Positions 33,259 to 45,200 of a DNA stretch of 64,000 nt are shown piece by piece. This stretch comes from Platynereis dumerilii (Eukaryota > Annelida > Polychaeta > Phyllodocida > Nereididae), in contig JAPTHN010000018.1 of assembly GCA_026936325.1 (NCBI GenBank), positions 11,179,658-11,243,657 of the forward strand, in the 5' to 3' direction. The notes beneath the pieces were generated by a model, which saw only the letters and a program-made list of their open reading frames with translations, was not told the origin of the DNA and searched no databases. Position 1 is the stretch's first letter, and every line of letters begins with the position of its first letter. A program made the translations under genes and the position numbers.

Positions 33259-34354
33259 AAGATAAATCTTGCTTTTCAAATTTTTATATACAGCTAGTTG
33301 ACCACTGGAATTTCAGCAAATACCTGTTTATCATTGGCAACAATTAGCATTTAAGGGGGGAGGCAACCATTGGATAATCACTGGTTTTCTGTAAGTGTAA
33401 AATTAACGTTAGTAACACTGGTAACTAGCAACCGCAGGGCGGTGACAAAACTTCACCACCCATTATCTGGCCAGTTTTGGTGTAATGTAACTGTTGTGTA
33501 GTGCAGGGTCATGTGCCAGAACGGTGGAAATCTTTCAGTGCCACTTTCGGGGCCTCTGACCTAATTTGCCGTGAGATGGAATTTTTTTTCAAAAAGTGCG
33601 AAAATGGAGGTTTTTGGCACTTAGCGGGTTGAGAATTGATGCAATTTTCATCATTTTTGCAGGAAATGCTGCTCTACTAGTGTTGATAAGTAATATATCA
33701 AGACATTTCACCAGGATACCTCCGGGTTGATTCTGACCGGAAGGCCTGTTTTCCTATCTTTTAGCATGCAAATGCCATAATGGGCCACATAGGCCTATGC
33801 AGAGGCCTAGAATCACAAAACCATGCTATTCGACGGGCAAGGCATCCGGAAAGGCATTAAACTGCCACCAGCACCCGAACAATGCAGTGTTCCAGCTTTT
33901 CCCGCCAAAAATCTGAGGCTTTTCTCTGTGATCTGTTACCGGAGCAATCTTAGCCCTAGTCACGGTCATAGTAAAGCTGATCTACTCCATTTTAACCAGT
34001 TTCCATAGTAGTTGCTGGCCTGCAGCCTGTACTTCAAAGTTCACCCGCATTAAGTCAACCAATCAGAGCACAGCTGTCTATTTTCTCCCAGACTTAATCC
34101 TATAAAACCACTCTCGTCTGCTAGATATGTGCTTTCTGCATGCAGTTTAGCTCGTAGGTTACTAATGTAGCATACAGCAGTGATTAGAATTAGGAATATT
34201 TTGCGCATCAGTTAAATGCCTGTTCTTGCACTTGTGCCACTGTTTATATACATTGTATATATATTAAAAATGTTGCCTTAAAGCTTTTTTCTGTGTTGTG
34301 GATCCATCTAGGTGCTTAAGAAGGCTTTGATTGGGTGACTTAAAAAAAAGTTTA

Positions 34355-34430
34355 GCCTGAAAATGTCTTGAACCCAGGACGTCTCAGTTGCTGGCTCAAT
34401 GCCCTAACCACTACAACACGGAGGATTGAA
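34355..34430 (-). repeat. tRNA-derived SINE fragment
   Basis: On the minus strand, TGTAGTGGTTAGGGC resembles an A box and CTGGGTTCAAGAC a B box about 40 bp apart, with the start CCTCCGTG. No complete cloverleaf. Most likely a decayed SINE head. Confidence 0.55.
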
Positions 34431-35029
34431 GCTGACATGTCGCTCGGATTCCACATAATTTCAGACTTTGCTGGAATAAATGTAAACCGGCTAAGCAAGG
34501 GGAGGGAGAGGGAGTAGCACTTTACATCCCTTATTTATGAAGTTACCTGGTTTTAAGTTCTGAAAATATGTAATTTTAGGTTAGAAGTGCAACCTTTTTT
34601 TTTCTGTTTTAGTTCCAGTTTATTCACCCAGAGAATCTACCCTAGACGAATGACTTCAGCTAGCCTTTTTATGATAATGATATTCAAGTTTAAGAGTGTC
34701 AGCCAATGACAGCGAAGAATGCTTCCTGTACCTCTCCCGATTCCATATTTCACTGCCGATTTTGGAGCAGAAATATTCACTTCTCAGGCTCATTAAGTAT
34801 ATATACATATGAGCGTGTTTGTCACGCTGAGTAGAGTTCATCGATGTCATAACGAGCTGTAGGATGAACGGTGGAGCCACAACGAAGCTTTTTCTTAGAC
34901 TCGTTGAAACGACTTCAAATTTGCTAGTACGCTAACACGCATGCGCGACGCACCAAACGTCATGAAACACTACATGCATAATGTGCGTGAATGCCTGCTG
35001 ATTGGCCAAGTATGGGGATTCTCCAGAAA

Positions 35030-35138
35030 CCCTATCAGCATGCCTCGGCGTTCCAACATCGGCCCAGCGTCAGTCCAATGTCAGCAGCATCGGACCAGCT
35101 TCGGGCCGACGTTGGACCGCCGAGGCATGCTGATAGGG
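35030..35138. mobile_element. GC-rich palindromic 109-bp MITE, copy 2
   Basis: CCCTATCAGCATGCCTCGGC at the left is mirrored at the right. It is the same length as the copy at 15624-15732 and mostly identical, with scattered differences. Flanks are A-rich, with AA on both sides. Confidence 0.82.
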
Positions 35139-35164
35139 AAGATTCACTGAAGGCTCTGCTGAAG

Positions 35165-35805
35165 TGAGTTTATTATCCTTCCAGAAAGTATGTAGAAATT
35201 GAAAAATCTTGCAAAATTGGTATGTGACCTCACACTGCTGGGGCATCGTGATTGGCTGTGGTTTGAAGTGTGATGCAGTGTTGGTATATGATGTAGTATA
35301 GAGAATAGCCATATATGGTATGTTACACAGTATAAAAGTGTTATCAAGCATAACAAATGAAACACAATGAGATGTAGCCAGCAGGGGTATAGCTAGAAAT
35401 GGTCACAGAGTCAATCCTTCCTGTCTTTCCTAAAAGAGTGAATCCATCCAACAAATAATCTGCAATAACAACTGTGTATCCCCCCACTTGAGACATCCTA
35501 GCTGTGCCACTGACAGCTAACAGAAAGCAGCATTCAGATTAGGCAGTTTATGAGCAACAGCTTGTAATCGTCTTACTTTACTTGTACACACATAACATGA
35601 ACTGCTATGCCAGTGTACCACCTCACAGATTTGATATGACATCCTTTGCAGAGTGAGCCATGATTGGCTGAACAACCTGTGACCTCATGTGGAACCCCTG
35701 GATTCCAATGCTAGTCTATGGGAATTGCCATATGATGTCACACTTCCACATTGCAAGAAAAATAAACTAACTTTCCACATACTTTCTGGAAGGATAGTAA
35801 CAAAA
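35165..35805. mobile_element. TIR element with TATCCTTCCAGAAAGTATGT ends
   Basis: TATCCTTCCAGAAAGTATGT at about 35175 is mirrored at about 35772-35792. Further inside, other stretches pair weakly. About 640 bp, without a transposase. Confidence 0.6.
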
Positions 35806-36829
35806 GATAATAAAAAAACATAAGCTGCGTAGCAGCATACCCTCGGCTATTCAGCAGGCTATTCCGCAAGGTTGGGGGGGGGGGAGGTTGGGTAGGGAGA
35901 ACGACATGCCGCCCCCCCCCCCCCAAAAAAAATTTGGAGAACAGTTAATACGTGGGCACACACAATAATTAAGGTGAAAAATAAGGCCATTAGCAATTTC
36001 GGAATTAGGAAGAAAAATAAAGTAAAATAAAATGAAAATTTGCAGAATAAAATAGATTTTAACTATAAAAGGAGCTTTTGGAAAATTATATATTGAAAGC
36101 ATTATTCTTCATTAAAATATTTAAAATATGTCCATAATTTCATGAATGCTGATTTTGATGTGTTCTGCACATTAGCCAGCCACTTAACCACCAACTGTGA
36201 CTGACACAAGATTATGTTACAATTACGCAATGCAGAGACATGGAGCAGCCAAGCCTGATATCCTCTGTAGTTTTACCCCAGTGATCTTGGCTTCAGTCAT
36301 TGAAAGGATAAGCAGGGAAGACAATTACCCAGTGACATAATATGAGACGCACAGACACATGAAAACACACCTGCTGGATTGCTCTCTGCATTAATAGCCT
36401 CTTATGTTGTCATTTCTTGGAATATATATTTACTTTTTATCTCAAAATGTTTATGAATGCATTGTGCATCTTTTGAGACTATCAATTTATATTGGATTTC
36501 AAGAAAACAACGTGTTTTAAACATTAATTGTTTTGTGACTGTCAAAACATTGGATTATAGTTCTTACTGGTGCTGCATGCACTTGGATTTTCTGTTTACA
36601 TGGATGTTATACAAGTGTGTGATTTTGGGATTTTATGAGTGGACTATACTAAAGGTGTGTAAATTTCTGGTTAAATATCTTTGAAATTTGAATTTAACCT
36701 TCACTTTGACTGACTTGGGATTAGAGGGATTGGGGCTCAAACATAAGCCCACTGATCTGCGTCCGCTTCACCAAAGGTGTGATAGACTGCTATAAACAAA
36801 CTATTAAACAACTGTACACAGGAGCAAAC

Positions 36830-38070
36830 ATGGCAGAGAAGATCAATCAGCTGAGTGATCTCAATGACATGAATGATGGTGAATTCTGTGAGAAATTCAC
36901 TGCCAGTCTGGATGTTATTTTCCAATATCCCAAAACTGACATTGTAAAGACAATCGAAAGTAAATCCCTAGATGCTCTCAAAAGTTTGAGACAAGCCCTG
37001 TGGGACCAATTTAAAGAGACTTTTAATACATATGCTAATCGAAAACCAAAAAATAGAAAAGCGAAGCATCTCATTATTGATGATCTTTACCAACTTGGCT
37101 ATAGTGTCACTAATTCGGACACAACACAAGACATTGAGCAGATTTTTGTGAAAGATGACACCCCAGCTGAAGAGAGTGATGAAGAAACCAGTAACGTGGT
37201 ACCAGAGGATCTGGCTCAAGTCATCTCCATAGTAACGAAGCTGCAGCAGCAGGTGAACTCCCTTCAAGACGCCAACAAAAAACTGCATAAGAAGCTAGAC
37301 GATCTCCAAACGTGCAAGTGTAAATGTGTAGATGGACAGAAAGCTGACAGTGTACCTGCACCTAGCACCTCTGTTCAGAAGACGCCCCGTGACAGCAACC
37401 CATCTGGTCAGGGCCCTAAGCTATCAAAGACATCTGCCGAGGTTGTGGTTGAGTCCTCCTCTGATGAATGTCACAGAAGAGGAATCTGAAGCGTAACAAG
37501 ACAGTTTTGAAGGACGGCCGTAAAATGTCCAGAAGTAAAGGATTATGTGCTGCAGAAAGCAAAGCTGCCACAGGACTCAGGGCTGCAGGGTCAATGGCAA
37601 AGAAAGAGGTCTATGTTGGTAACGTGGATCCTGCCAGCACAGCAGCAGACATCATAGCGCATATCAAAGATGATGCCTCCAGTGATGTTCGCGAACTTTC
37701 CAATAGGGAAGATGCTAAGTCATTTTGCATGAAGGTCTCTGAGGCTGACTACGAGAAAGTTCTTGGAGCATCATGGCCCAAAGGAGTCAAAGTTCGCCAA
37801 TTCTACCCAAAGTCACAGAATGGCAGAAGACAAACGTCTTCAATGAGAAAAACACATCACAAAAGAAGGCCTCAACGATATACCAATCAAGACAAAAGGT
37901 ACCCAACAGGACCCAGGTACCAGCCCTTTCGGACCAACCCCGAAGCCAAACCTCGCCATGCCAACAGTGAATGGGATGCATACTATGACTATGAAAGGCA
38001 ATGGCCCTGCCTGCCAAGTACAGGATGGGACCACGAATGGTGCGACTTCTACGACAGCCCTAGATGGTGA
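36830..38070 (+). pseudogene. LINE B ORF1: coiled coil and RRM-like RNA-binding region
   Basis: The likely start is ATG 36830 (MAEKINQLSDLNDMNDGEFC). Residues to about 37488 include a coiled coil (VTKLQQQVNSLQDANKKLHK) and Ser/Pro-rich linker. After a frame change near 37470 the second frame has KEVYVGNVDPASTAADIIAH and SWPKGVKVRQFYP, an RRM-like fold seen in many LINE ORF1 proteins, then a basic tail rich in Arg and Tyr. It would bind the element's RNA. ORF2 begins in a third frame overlapping the end. Confidence 0.7.
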
Positions 38071-39673
38071 AATGCTGTTGACTTGTGAACAATTCAATTG
38101 CCATGGGTTCAAGCAATCAAGTGATTTTGTATACAGCAGGCTGCAACATTGTGACATACTGTGTCTCACCGAGACCTGGTTGAAGCCTTCTGAATTGCCG
38201 TGCATTCAAGACTCACTGAGACAATACTCACCTGCATTAGGCAAAACCTGTCTGGTATTTGCCAAATCGGGTATGGAGAACACTGAAACATCTTACACTG
38301 GCCGTCCATATGGAGGACTCTGTGTGATTGTGAAAAAAGATGCAAGGTATACTGCCAGACTGATTGAAAGCCCAAGCGATCGTACAGTAGCAGTCGGAAT
38401 ATACAATGTCAGTGGAAACCTAATGCAAGTCATTGTTTGTGTCTACATGCCATTCTTTAATGGAAGTGCAGATAAGTTGGAGGAGTATGTGGACACGTGT
38501 GACACCATACAGACTCTCATTGATAAATATGGCGCCAGTGCCCCCCTTTTGGTCGCAGGGGATTTCAACACACAGCTCCCCAACTCCCCTCGCTTAAGCA
38601 AGAAGTGGTTCAAATCAAAGGGATTTAATAAATACAGTAGTGTGTTATATGACTTGATTACTGGAAATGATATGCTGGCTGTGGACCTTTGTTTCCAACA
38701 GTCAACAAGCTACACATATTTTAACCACGCAAACCAACATTTCACCTGGATAGATCATATTCTGTGCTTCAAGAGGGACTTTGACAATGTAAAGAGCTGT
38801 CTTATTGTCCCAGAAAATGTAGAAAATGTAAGTGACCATCTCCCTGTGACAATAACTTTCACAGTCGATGCCAAAGCCTCAAACGCAGCTAATCCCAAGC
38901 AGCCGAATTATGACAACTTCGCAACACCAAATTGGTCCAATCAACTTCGTAATGAAGCCTATCTACGTATGCTTCAAGAAAAACTGGCTGATCTTCAAGA
39001 GCTGGATTATCAAGACATCGAAAGCAGCCAGATGCAGGTCTGCATAGATGAAAGGCTGGCTGTTATCAATGACGCTATCCACGAAGCAGCCAAACAGGCT
39101 GGGTGCACTCCCTTCAGACGTCTCAAGCCGAAACCGTTCTGGTGTCCAGAACTTAGTGTGTTGCGAGACAAGAAGAGGTTCTGGTGGTCTATGTGGGTTT
39201 CTGCTGGACGACCAAGAACTGGACACATCTTCAGTATCTGGAAGGACCTGAAAAAGCAGTTCCGCAAGCTGTCGCGTAAGAATGTCCAGAACATCATGAC
39301 AAAAGATCTGCGAATAACAAATCAGTTCTTCGCGAAGAGGCAAATGAAAAGTTTCTGGAACAAACTGAAACGATTTCAGAATTCCAAAGTGTGCTCCAAC
39401 TTGACAGCCGAGGATATAGCTTGCTATTACAAAACTGTAATGACTGATGCAGGTGATTTGACAAGAAGACAACAGCAGATATGTGATTTTGTTGAAAAAT
39501 GTGCTGCCAGCAATAGTGCTTGCCAAGTCGATGTAGTCATTACAGCATCCCAAATTATGTCTTTGGTGAAGTCCCTGAAATGTGACAAGTCTCCAGGCTG
39601 CGATGGAATAACTCCGGAACACCTCCTGTATGGGATGAGTTCAGTTCTTGCTAATGTCCTCGCTACTCCCTAA
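38060..39673 (+). pseudogene. LINE B ORF2: APE-type endonuclease and start of RT
   Basis: Endonuclease blocks are EQFNCHGFKQSSD, LTETWLKPSE (about 38165), YMPFFNG, AGDFNTQLPNS (about 38555), TWIDHIL and SDHLPVTI (about 38831). A basic linker follows, then the first RT block LKCDKSPGCDGITPEHLLYG near 39590. The frame ends at 39673; the RT goes on in another frame from about 39690. Confidence 0.85.
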
Positions 39674-39690
39674 TCATCTCTACAGCTACT

Positions 39691-40376
39691 GTGCCATCAG
39701 TCTTCACGTCAGGGGTCATTATCCCAATCCTAAAAAAGCCATCGTGTGACCCAAATACCCCCTCTAACTATCGGCCCATAACACTCAGCTCGATCCACTC
39801 TAAAATTGCAGAGATGTTATTAATGCCCGACGTCGCGATAAATGACTGTCAGTATGGTTTTAGAGAGGGCAGAGGAACCACATTTGTGACATCCACTATA
39901 AATGACTGTGCCGCTTATTATATAGATAGGCAATCATCATTGTTTTGCTGCAGCCTAGACGCAGAAAAGTGCTTCGACAGCATCTGGCATGCAGGTCTGA
40001 TGTACAAACTCTGGCCAATCCTACCCCCCCCCCACCACTGGATGTTCCTTTATCGTTGGTACAAGGCAACTTCAGCCGTTGTCCGCTGGAATGGTTCCAA
40101 AAGCTTGCCTTTTCAGATAACCAAAGGCATGAGACAAGGGAGCTTATTATCTCCGGCACTATTCAATATTTTTATGGATGAAATGCTAGATATCCTAAAA
40201 GCTACAAATAATGGTGCCAGAATATTTGACTTGACCATCAACTGTTGTGTCTATGCTGATGACGTGAATCTACTTGCTTCGAGTGTTAAAGGCCTCCAGT
40301 GTCTGATAGACATTTGTGTAGCATATGCTGAGCTATATAGATTTAAATTCGGACATAAAAAATCAAAATGTATAAT
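39691..40376 (+). pseudogene. LINE B ORF2: reverse transcriptase core
   Basis: RT blocks are YRPITLSSIHSKIAE, CQYGFREGRGTTF, FCCSLDAEKCFDSIWHAGLM, KGMRQGSLLSPALFNIFMDE and the catalytic VYADDVNLLA (YADD at 40252-40263). It ends at KSKCIIF, where the LTR element starts after target bases ATTT (40377-40380). Confidence 0.88.
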
Positions 40377-40380
40377 ATTT

Positions 40381-40548
40381 TGTGGGAAACAGACCTTTCC
40401 CGCCACCAGCCTGCCACCAGAGGCGCCAGCGGCGCCCCTTGCGCATGCGCAGGGCGACGCTGGCAGAAGCAATGGAGAACTAGACGAAGAACATGTGAAT
40501 TTGGACTCTGTATTATTGTATGTATTGTGGGGCATTAAAGTTGCTTTA
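40381..40548 (+). repeat. 5' LTR (168 bp)
   Basis: It begins TGTGGGAAACAG and ends GTTGCTTTA. It includes a GC-rich block around GCGCATGCGC and ATTAAA near the end, a possible polyadenylation signal. Same sequence as the 3' LTR. Confidence 0.92.
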
Positions 40549-40956
40549 TTGGTGTCAGAACCTACGGTGCTGTTCAGGACATTCTGTAGGACTGCCTGAA
40601 CGTTTCTGCCTGAAGTTTTGGGCGTTTTTCCTGGCGTTTTTTGGCGAGAAACTTGCTCGTTTTTCGCTTGTCAAATTTTGGCTTGTCTGCCTGTAATGGC
40701 GGCTGAGCGATTTTCGCTGAATTGTTTCATTTGGCGAACGATTATTAGTACTTTCTAATCGTTGGCACTGAGCTTTCTTGGTGTCATTTTGTTTGCTTGT
40801 TAGTTGTCTACGAGCGTGAGAGGTAACAAGTGTGTACCATCCGTAGGTTTTCTTCAACTGTCGTTTTTCTGAGACTTGTTTTTGGACGGAATCTGTACAT
40901 GCTAAATTTTTTTTTTTCGTTATGGCGTCCAGGCCGCTGTGAGCGCACGTGGTGAA

Positions 40957-41325
40957 ATATTGAAATTTAAAGACTTGAGTTTATGACTTGAGTTTCATGA
41001 CTTGAGTTTCATAACTTGAGTTTATGACTTGAGTTTAACGACTTGAGTTTAAAGATTTGAGTTTAATGACTTGAGTTTATTGGAATTTAAAGACTTGAGT
41101 TTATGACTTGAGTTTCATGACTTGAGTTTCATAACTTGAGTTTATGACTTGAGTTTAACGACTTGAGTTTAAAGATTTGAGTTTAATGACTTGAGTTTAA
41201 GGACTTGAGTTTAATGACTTGAGTTTAAGGACTTGAGTTTAAGGACTTGAGTTTAAGGACTTGAGTTTACAGACTTGAGTTTAAAGACTTGAGTTTAAAG
41301 ACTTGAGTTTAAAGACTTGAGTTTT
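40957..41325 (+). repeat. Tandem 12-13 bp repeats in the LTR element leader
   Basis: About thirty copies of GACTTGAGTTTA with small spelling changes. The first part (40971-41090) is duplicated as a block at 41094 onward, giving a higher-order repeat of about 123 bp. Tandem repeats in untranslated leaders are common in LTR elements. Confidence 0.9.
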
Positions 41326-41659
41326 CACTTCTTACATTTTTGCATTTATGGCATTGTCCCAGATTTTCGTGTCTTGATGCTCGGTGGTGCTCCATTGCTT
41401 CTCAGGTGCTTCTCAGGCAACTTAATTTAGTTACATTTATTTCTATTTTTTTTTTGGAGGGGAAGAGGTAGAGTAGCTGCTCTTGACGTTCCCTCGGCTT
41501 ACTGGTGGTATATGTTATTGTGGTACAGCTGTAGGTGTGGTCGTGTCATTCGCTAACCCAGTGCTCATAATCGGATCGCACGGCATCCCTCGGCTTGCGG
41601 AGGGATAAAACTGTAGTGGTGTGGTGGTTTGCGGGGCGCGGCCTAATCCTTGAATTATC

Positions 41660-42250
41660 ATGGCGCCAACTAATTTGCAAACGGCGTCACGGGATCAGCT
41701 TCGCGAGATACCGCTAGTTGGTCCGACGCGCGCCGAGATGATAATCCAGACACGTGAAGCGCATGGCGTGTTGACATTGGAGCTTCTAAATCGGTATATC
41801 CCGCAGGGGGGCCATTGGAATTCTTTGCAGGCTCAAGGGGTCATTTGTTTCGCGTCTCCGGAAAGGGAGGTTGATGGGAGTGATTCCTTATCGTTTGGGG
41901 CGGCCAGGGACCATGTGGTCCAGGGGAGTGAGACCCTGAGGGGGTCGGCCCTTGCAAGGGGGGTTGCGGATTCTTCCGCGATACCATCCGCGCCTGCGGG
42001 GAATAACAAGGGATTGAGAGATAGTTACATGCTTGAGAATGAATCCAACCGCATGTCTGCATCGGAATACAGGGAGTCTTTGGTTATTGAAAGATCTAGT
42101 GCGGGGGATTCATCCGATGAACACGAGGGTCACTCTGTCGTTAGTTCGGGAGGGGTCTCGCGTACGCATATGGCTCAGCTGGCATTAGAGAAGGCCAACG
42201 AGATGGAACAATTTGTCTTATATCAGAAGACTCAGTTGGAGCTTTTGTAA
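41660..42250 (+). CDS. LTR element: first gag-type frame, helix-hairpin-helix start
   Basis: The frame from ATG 41660 (196 codons) starts MAPTNLQTASRDQLREIPLV and continues GPTRAEMIIQTREAHG, a good match to a ComEA-type helix-hairpin-helix DNA-binding motif (NtAs..qL..ipgiG...A..Ii..R...G). The rest is Ser/Gly-rich and ends in a likely coiled coil. Why a gag-region protein would carry this motif is unknown. Fossil element part. Confidence 0.6.
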   Translation: MAPTNLQTASRDQLREIPLVGPTRAEMIIQTREAHGVLTLELLNRYIPQGGHWNSLQAQGVICFASPEREVDGSDSLSFGAARDHVVQGSETLRGSALARGVADSSAIPSAPAGNNKGLRDSYMLENESNRMSASEYRESLVIERSSAGDSSDEHEGHSVVSSGGVSRTHMAQLALEKANEMEQFVLYQKTQLELL

Positions 42251-42267
42251 ATGGGGCACATACAGCG

Positions 42268-45200
42268 ATGCGCCAGGAGGTAGGCGCGGTTAAAGGAGAA
42301 CTGAGACAATCTATGCATAAAGTTGATCATGCCATTGGTCAGCTGTCAGAGCAGGCAAAACGGCTATCCCTAAGTAGGAGTTACAGTGGCACCCCCGGAT
42401 CAGTTCGATCCCATCGATCCGCGCGCTCACAGCAATCCGAGGCTGGAGGCCGGCCAGTAGGGGGTCAGAGTGCCTCGGCGTTATCACCCAATACTGTAGG
42501 TCCGCCGACTGTAGCAGGGGTCTCCGGGGAGTCATTATTTGATAATGAAAAATATATTGACGATTGGGCCAGTAACTTGGGATTGGCTTTTGCGGAACCG
42601 GATGCAAGTCAGTCCCAAGGGAATGACTCGCCCCATCGTGATGGTGAGGAAGCTGTAGGAGCTTCAAAGGAAGTTGGGGAACACATACCAGGTGGGAATT
42701 TAATTCCGGGGAAGGATCGGGCAGAAGCCCACCGGCAGGCCCTCTTTGGTGCTATATTGGATTGTTTACCATCAACAGGAGTTTACAAGGGGGCTACGAG
42801 TGGGGATCCAACGCAGCAATCCTCCACCATGAATCACCCTGGGGCTATGGGGGGTTCGGGTATGGATCGCCCACAGAGGGTGGATCGGTCACTACCTGTG
42901 GACCGGTGTGGAATGTCCCCGAAGCAGCCAGGAATGGCCAGAGGTGGGAGCGAATCAAACGCCGGGCTGCAGCAATCCTCCACCATGAATCACCCTGGGG
43001 CCATGGGGGGCCCGGGTATGGATCGCTCACTGAGGGTGGATTGTCCATTCACGGTGGACCAGTGTGGAATGTCCCCGAAGCAGCCAGGAATGGCCAGAGG
43101 TGGGAATGAATCAAACCCCCCGCGGGTAACTTTTAATCCTGTAACGGCGGCACCCAGGGGGTCCTCTATTTTAACTGGGGGTCCGTCGCCAGTGAGATCC
43201 TGTGGTTTAAGGTCTGTAACTCCACCTAAGGACGGCACTTTTATTGCCGGCCCTGCGGAGGATATCCGTTATGCGGGGTCTTTTGCATTTACTGGGGGGG
43301 TACCTCCAGGTACTCGGTCGGAAACGGGTGCGTCCATTCCTATTCCGGAACTCGGCAGGGACAATTTATCTTCCCATCCTGTGCACACTAGCTATACCCG
43401 GCCAGGACCGGTCAGTCCTTCAAGTAATCGACCTGCGTGGATGACTGAGGCTCAATCACATGTGGCTGAACTAACCGGAGTCTCCATCTTTGAGTTATTG
43501 TGGCCAAGCCGCACGGAAAATCCGCGATCTGATCCGCTAACATCAACCACTGTTGAAGCTGAGCGAAGTACTCGTGTCAACGCACCGGTCATTCCAGTGA
43601 AAACAGAGACAGTGATGGGTTCGCAGGATCAGGGTTATTTATCCCCCTCACCTGCGAACCCTGCACCGGGAGTGCGCATGTCACGTCGTCAAATCTTTGT
43701 GGGTGAATCGGGAAACGGGGTTAAGAATTTGCCGGGAGAATATAGAAGACCCGGCGGCCCACCATCTTTCCCGGTTAATCAGATCCCACGGCCTTACGGG
43801 CCGTCACGTGGCCCTGATTCCCGGAACATCCCGTCGGGGTCTGTTGTTGGTCCCAATACCGAGCAAGGGACAAGGGGTGTAGGGGAGCAGCGGGCCATGG
43901 GGGAGGTCAATGGAGTAGGTCGTTTGGGGAATGTTAGAAATAGTTGCTATGGTGATCAGTTAGATGGGAGATCGGGGGGTAGTACTCAGCAGGACAACGT
44001 CCCGGCCACCTGTGTCAAAGTTGTTGGGTTGGGGGGACCAGCGGGTGGGACGGATTATGTCTCAGACCGCACCCACGGTCCATCCGTACCCACTCACAAC
44101 GCGGCAGGTTTATTTCATGATACATCGGGCCGCACCCGCGCTCCATCCGGATCCACTTATCACCCAGCGGGTTTATTTCATGAGCCATTACTGACGAGCC
44201 AGGGCCGCGAACATATACATAAACCAGTGGATGTCCTTTATGACATATCGGGTCGCCCCCGTGACTCTACCGGATTCTTTTATGACACCGCCGCAAGTAT
44301 TCATCCTGGCCGGAACTTGCGGGTTGAAGATAGGCATATACAGAGCGGGGCGAGTAGCAGCTATGGGTGTTCTGATTATAATGATCCCTCTTCGGCAAAT
44401 GGTCAACCGACGAGGGCCTTCCGATATGACCCCCCTCCGAATCTGGCAACCGGGAGGCAGAGTTATGCTGGCCGGGGCTATGGACTGAGTGGCTGTGCCC
44501 CAGATCAGACAGCTCCTGGTCATTTTGGGCTATCTGCGCCCGACTCGGGTGGTCACCAGGGGTCTGGCGATGGAAGATGGGGGGGACCCCCTAATGTGGA
44601 TTCTGCCGGGTGTGGACAGTCAGGTAATCATGTTAGTCCGGCTGGGGGTGGTAACTTTACTTATTCAACTGGGTCGGAAGATCAACGGGGTAATTATGCC
44701 CAGGGGGAGATGCTGTCATCGCGAGAGTATGAGGGTCGGCCATCGGGACACAACTTACCCCACCCGAAGGCAATCCCTGTGGCTCCTGGAAGGGCCGTGC
44801 CGATGCGAGGGGGCCAATTGTGCCTGCCCCGGAATACGGGGATTGAAGACGGAGGGGACTTCCTAGTTCCGTTAGAGCCTCCTCGAGGCGACCATGGTCT
44901 GGGACCGCGGTATCCTCATCGGCCACGGGGTCCTGACTGGCCCAAGCCTAAGATGCCCGAATATTCTGGGCAGGAAGGCCGGTATGAGGCATTTGTATAC
45001 CAGTTTGAATCATCGGCAACTGGATTTGAGTGGGATGAAGCGGAAATGTTGAACCAGTTTAACAATTGCTTGGGTGGCAAGGTAGTGGATCACATGATGA
45101 CTCTGCCCAATGATGTAACTGGGAATTATATCCGGTTGCGGGATCGGTTGCGCAGACGTTTTGGCGCACCGGACAGGGCCGATGTGGTCAGGGGGGAAAT

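Larger units (their letters stand above)
33259..36778. other. Intron sequence with small repeats before LINE B
   Basis: No host coding sequence was found. Contents listed separately are a tRNA-like SINE fragment (34355-34430), a GC-rich MITE (35030-35138) and a TIR element (35165-35805). Runs of G (about 35875-35883) and C (about 35912-35924) flank a short unique piece. The last few hundred bases before 36779 may be the LINE B leader. Confidence 0.4.

Noticed and set aside
35870-35930. Opposed poly-G and poly-C runs as a hairpin element
   Set aside because: Only homopolymers pair; could be sequencing or assembly noise, with no wider inverted structure.
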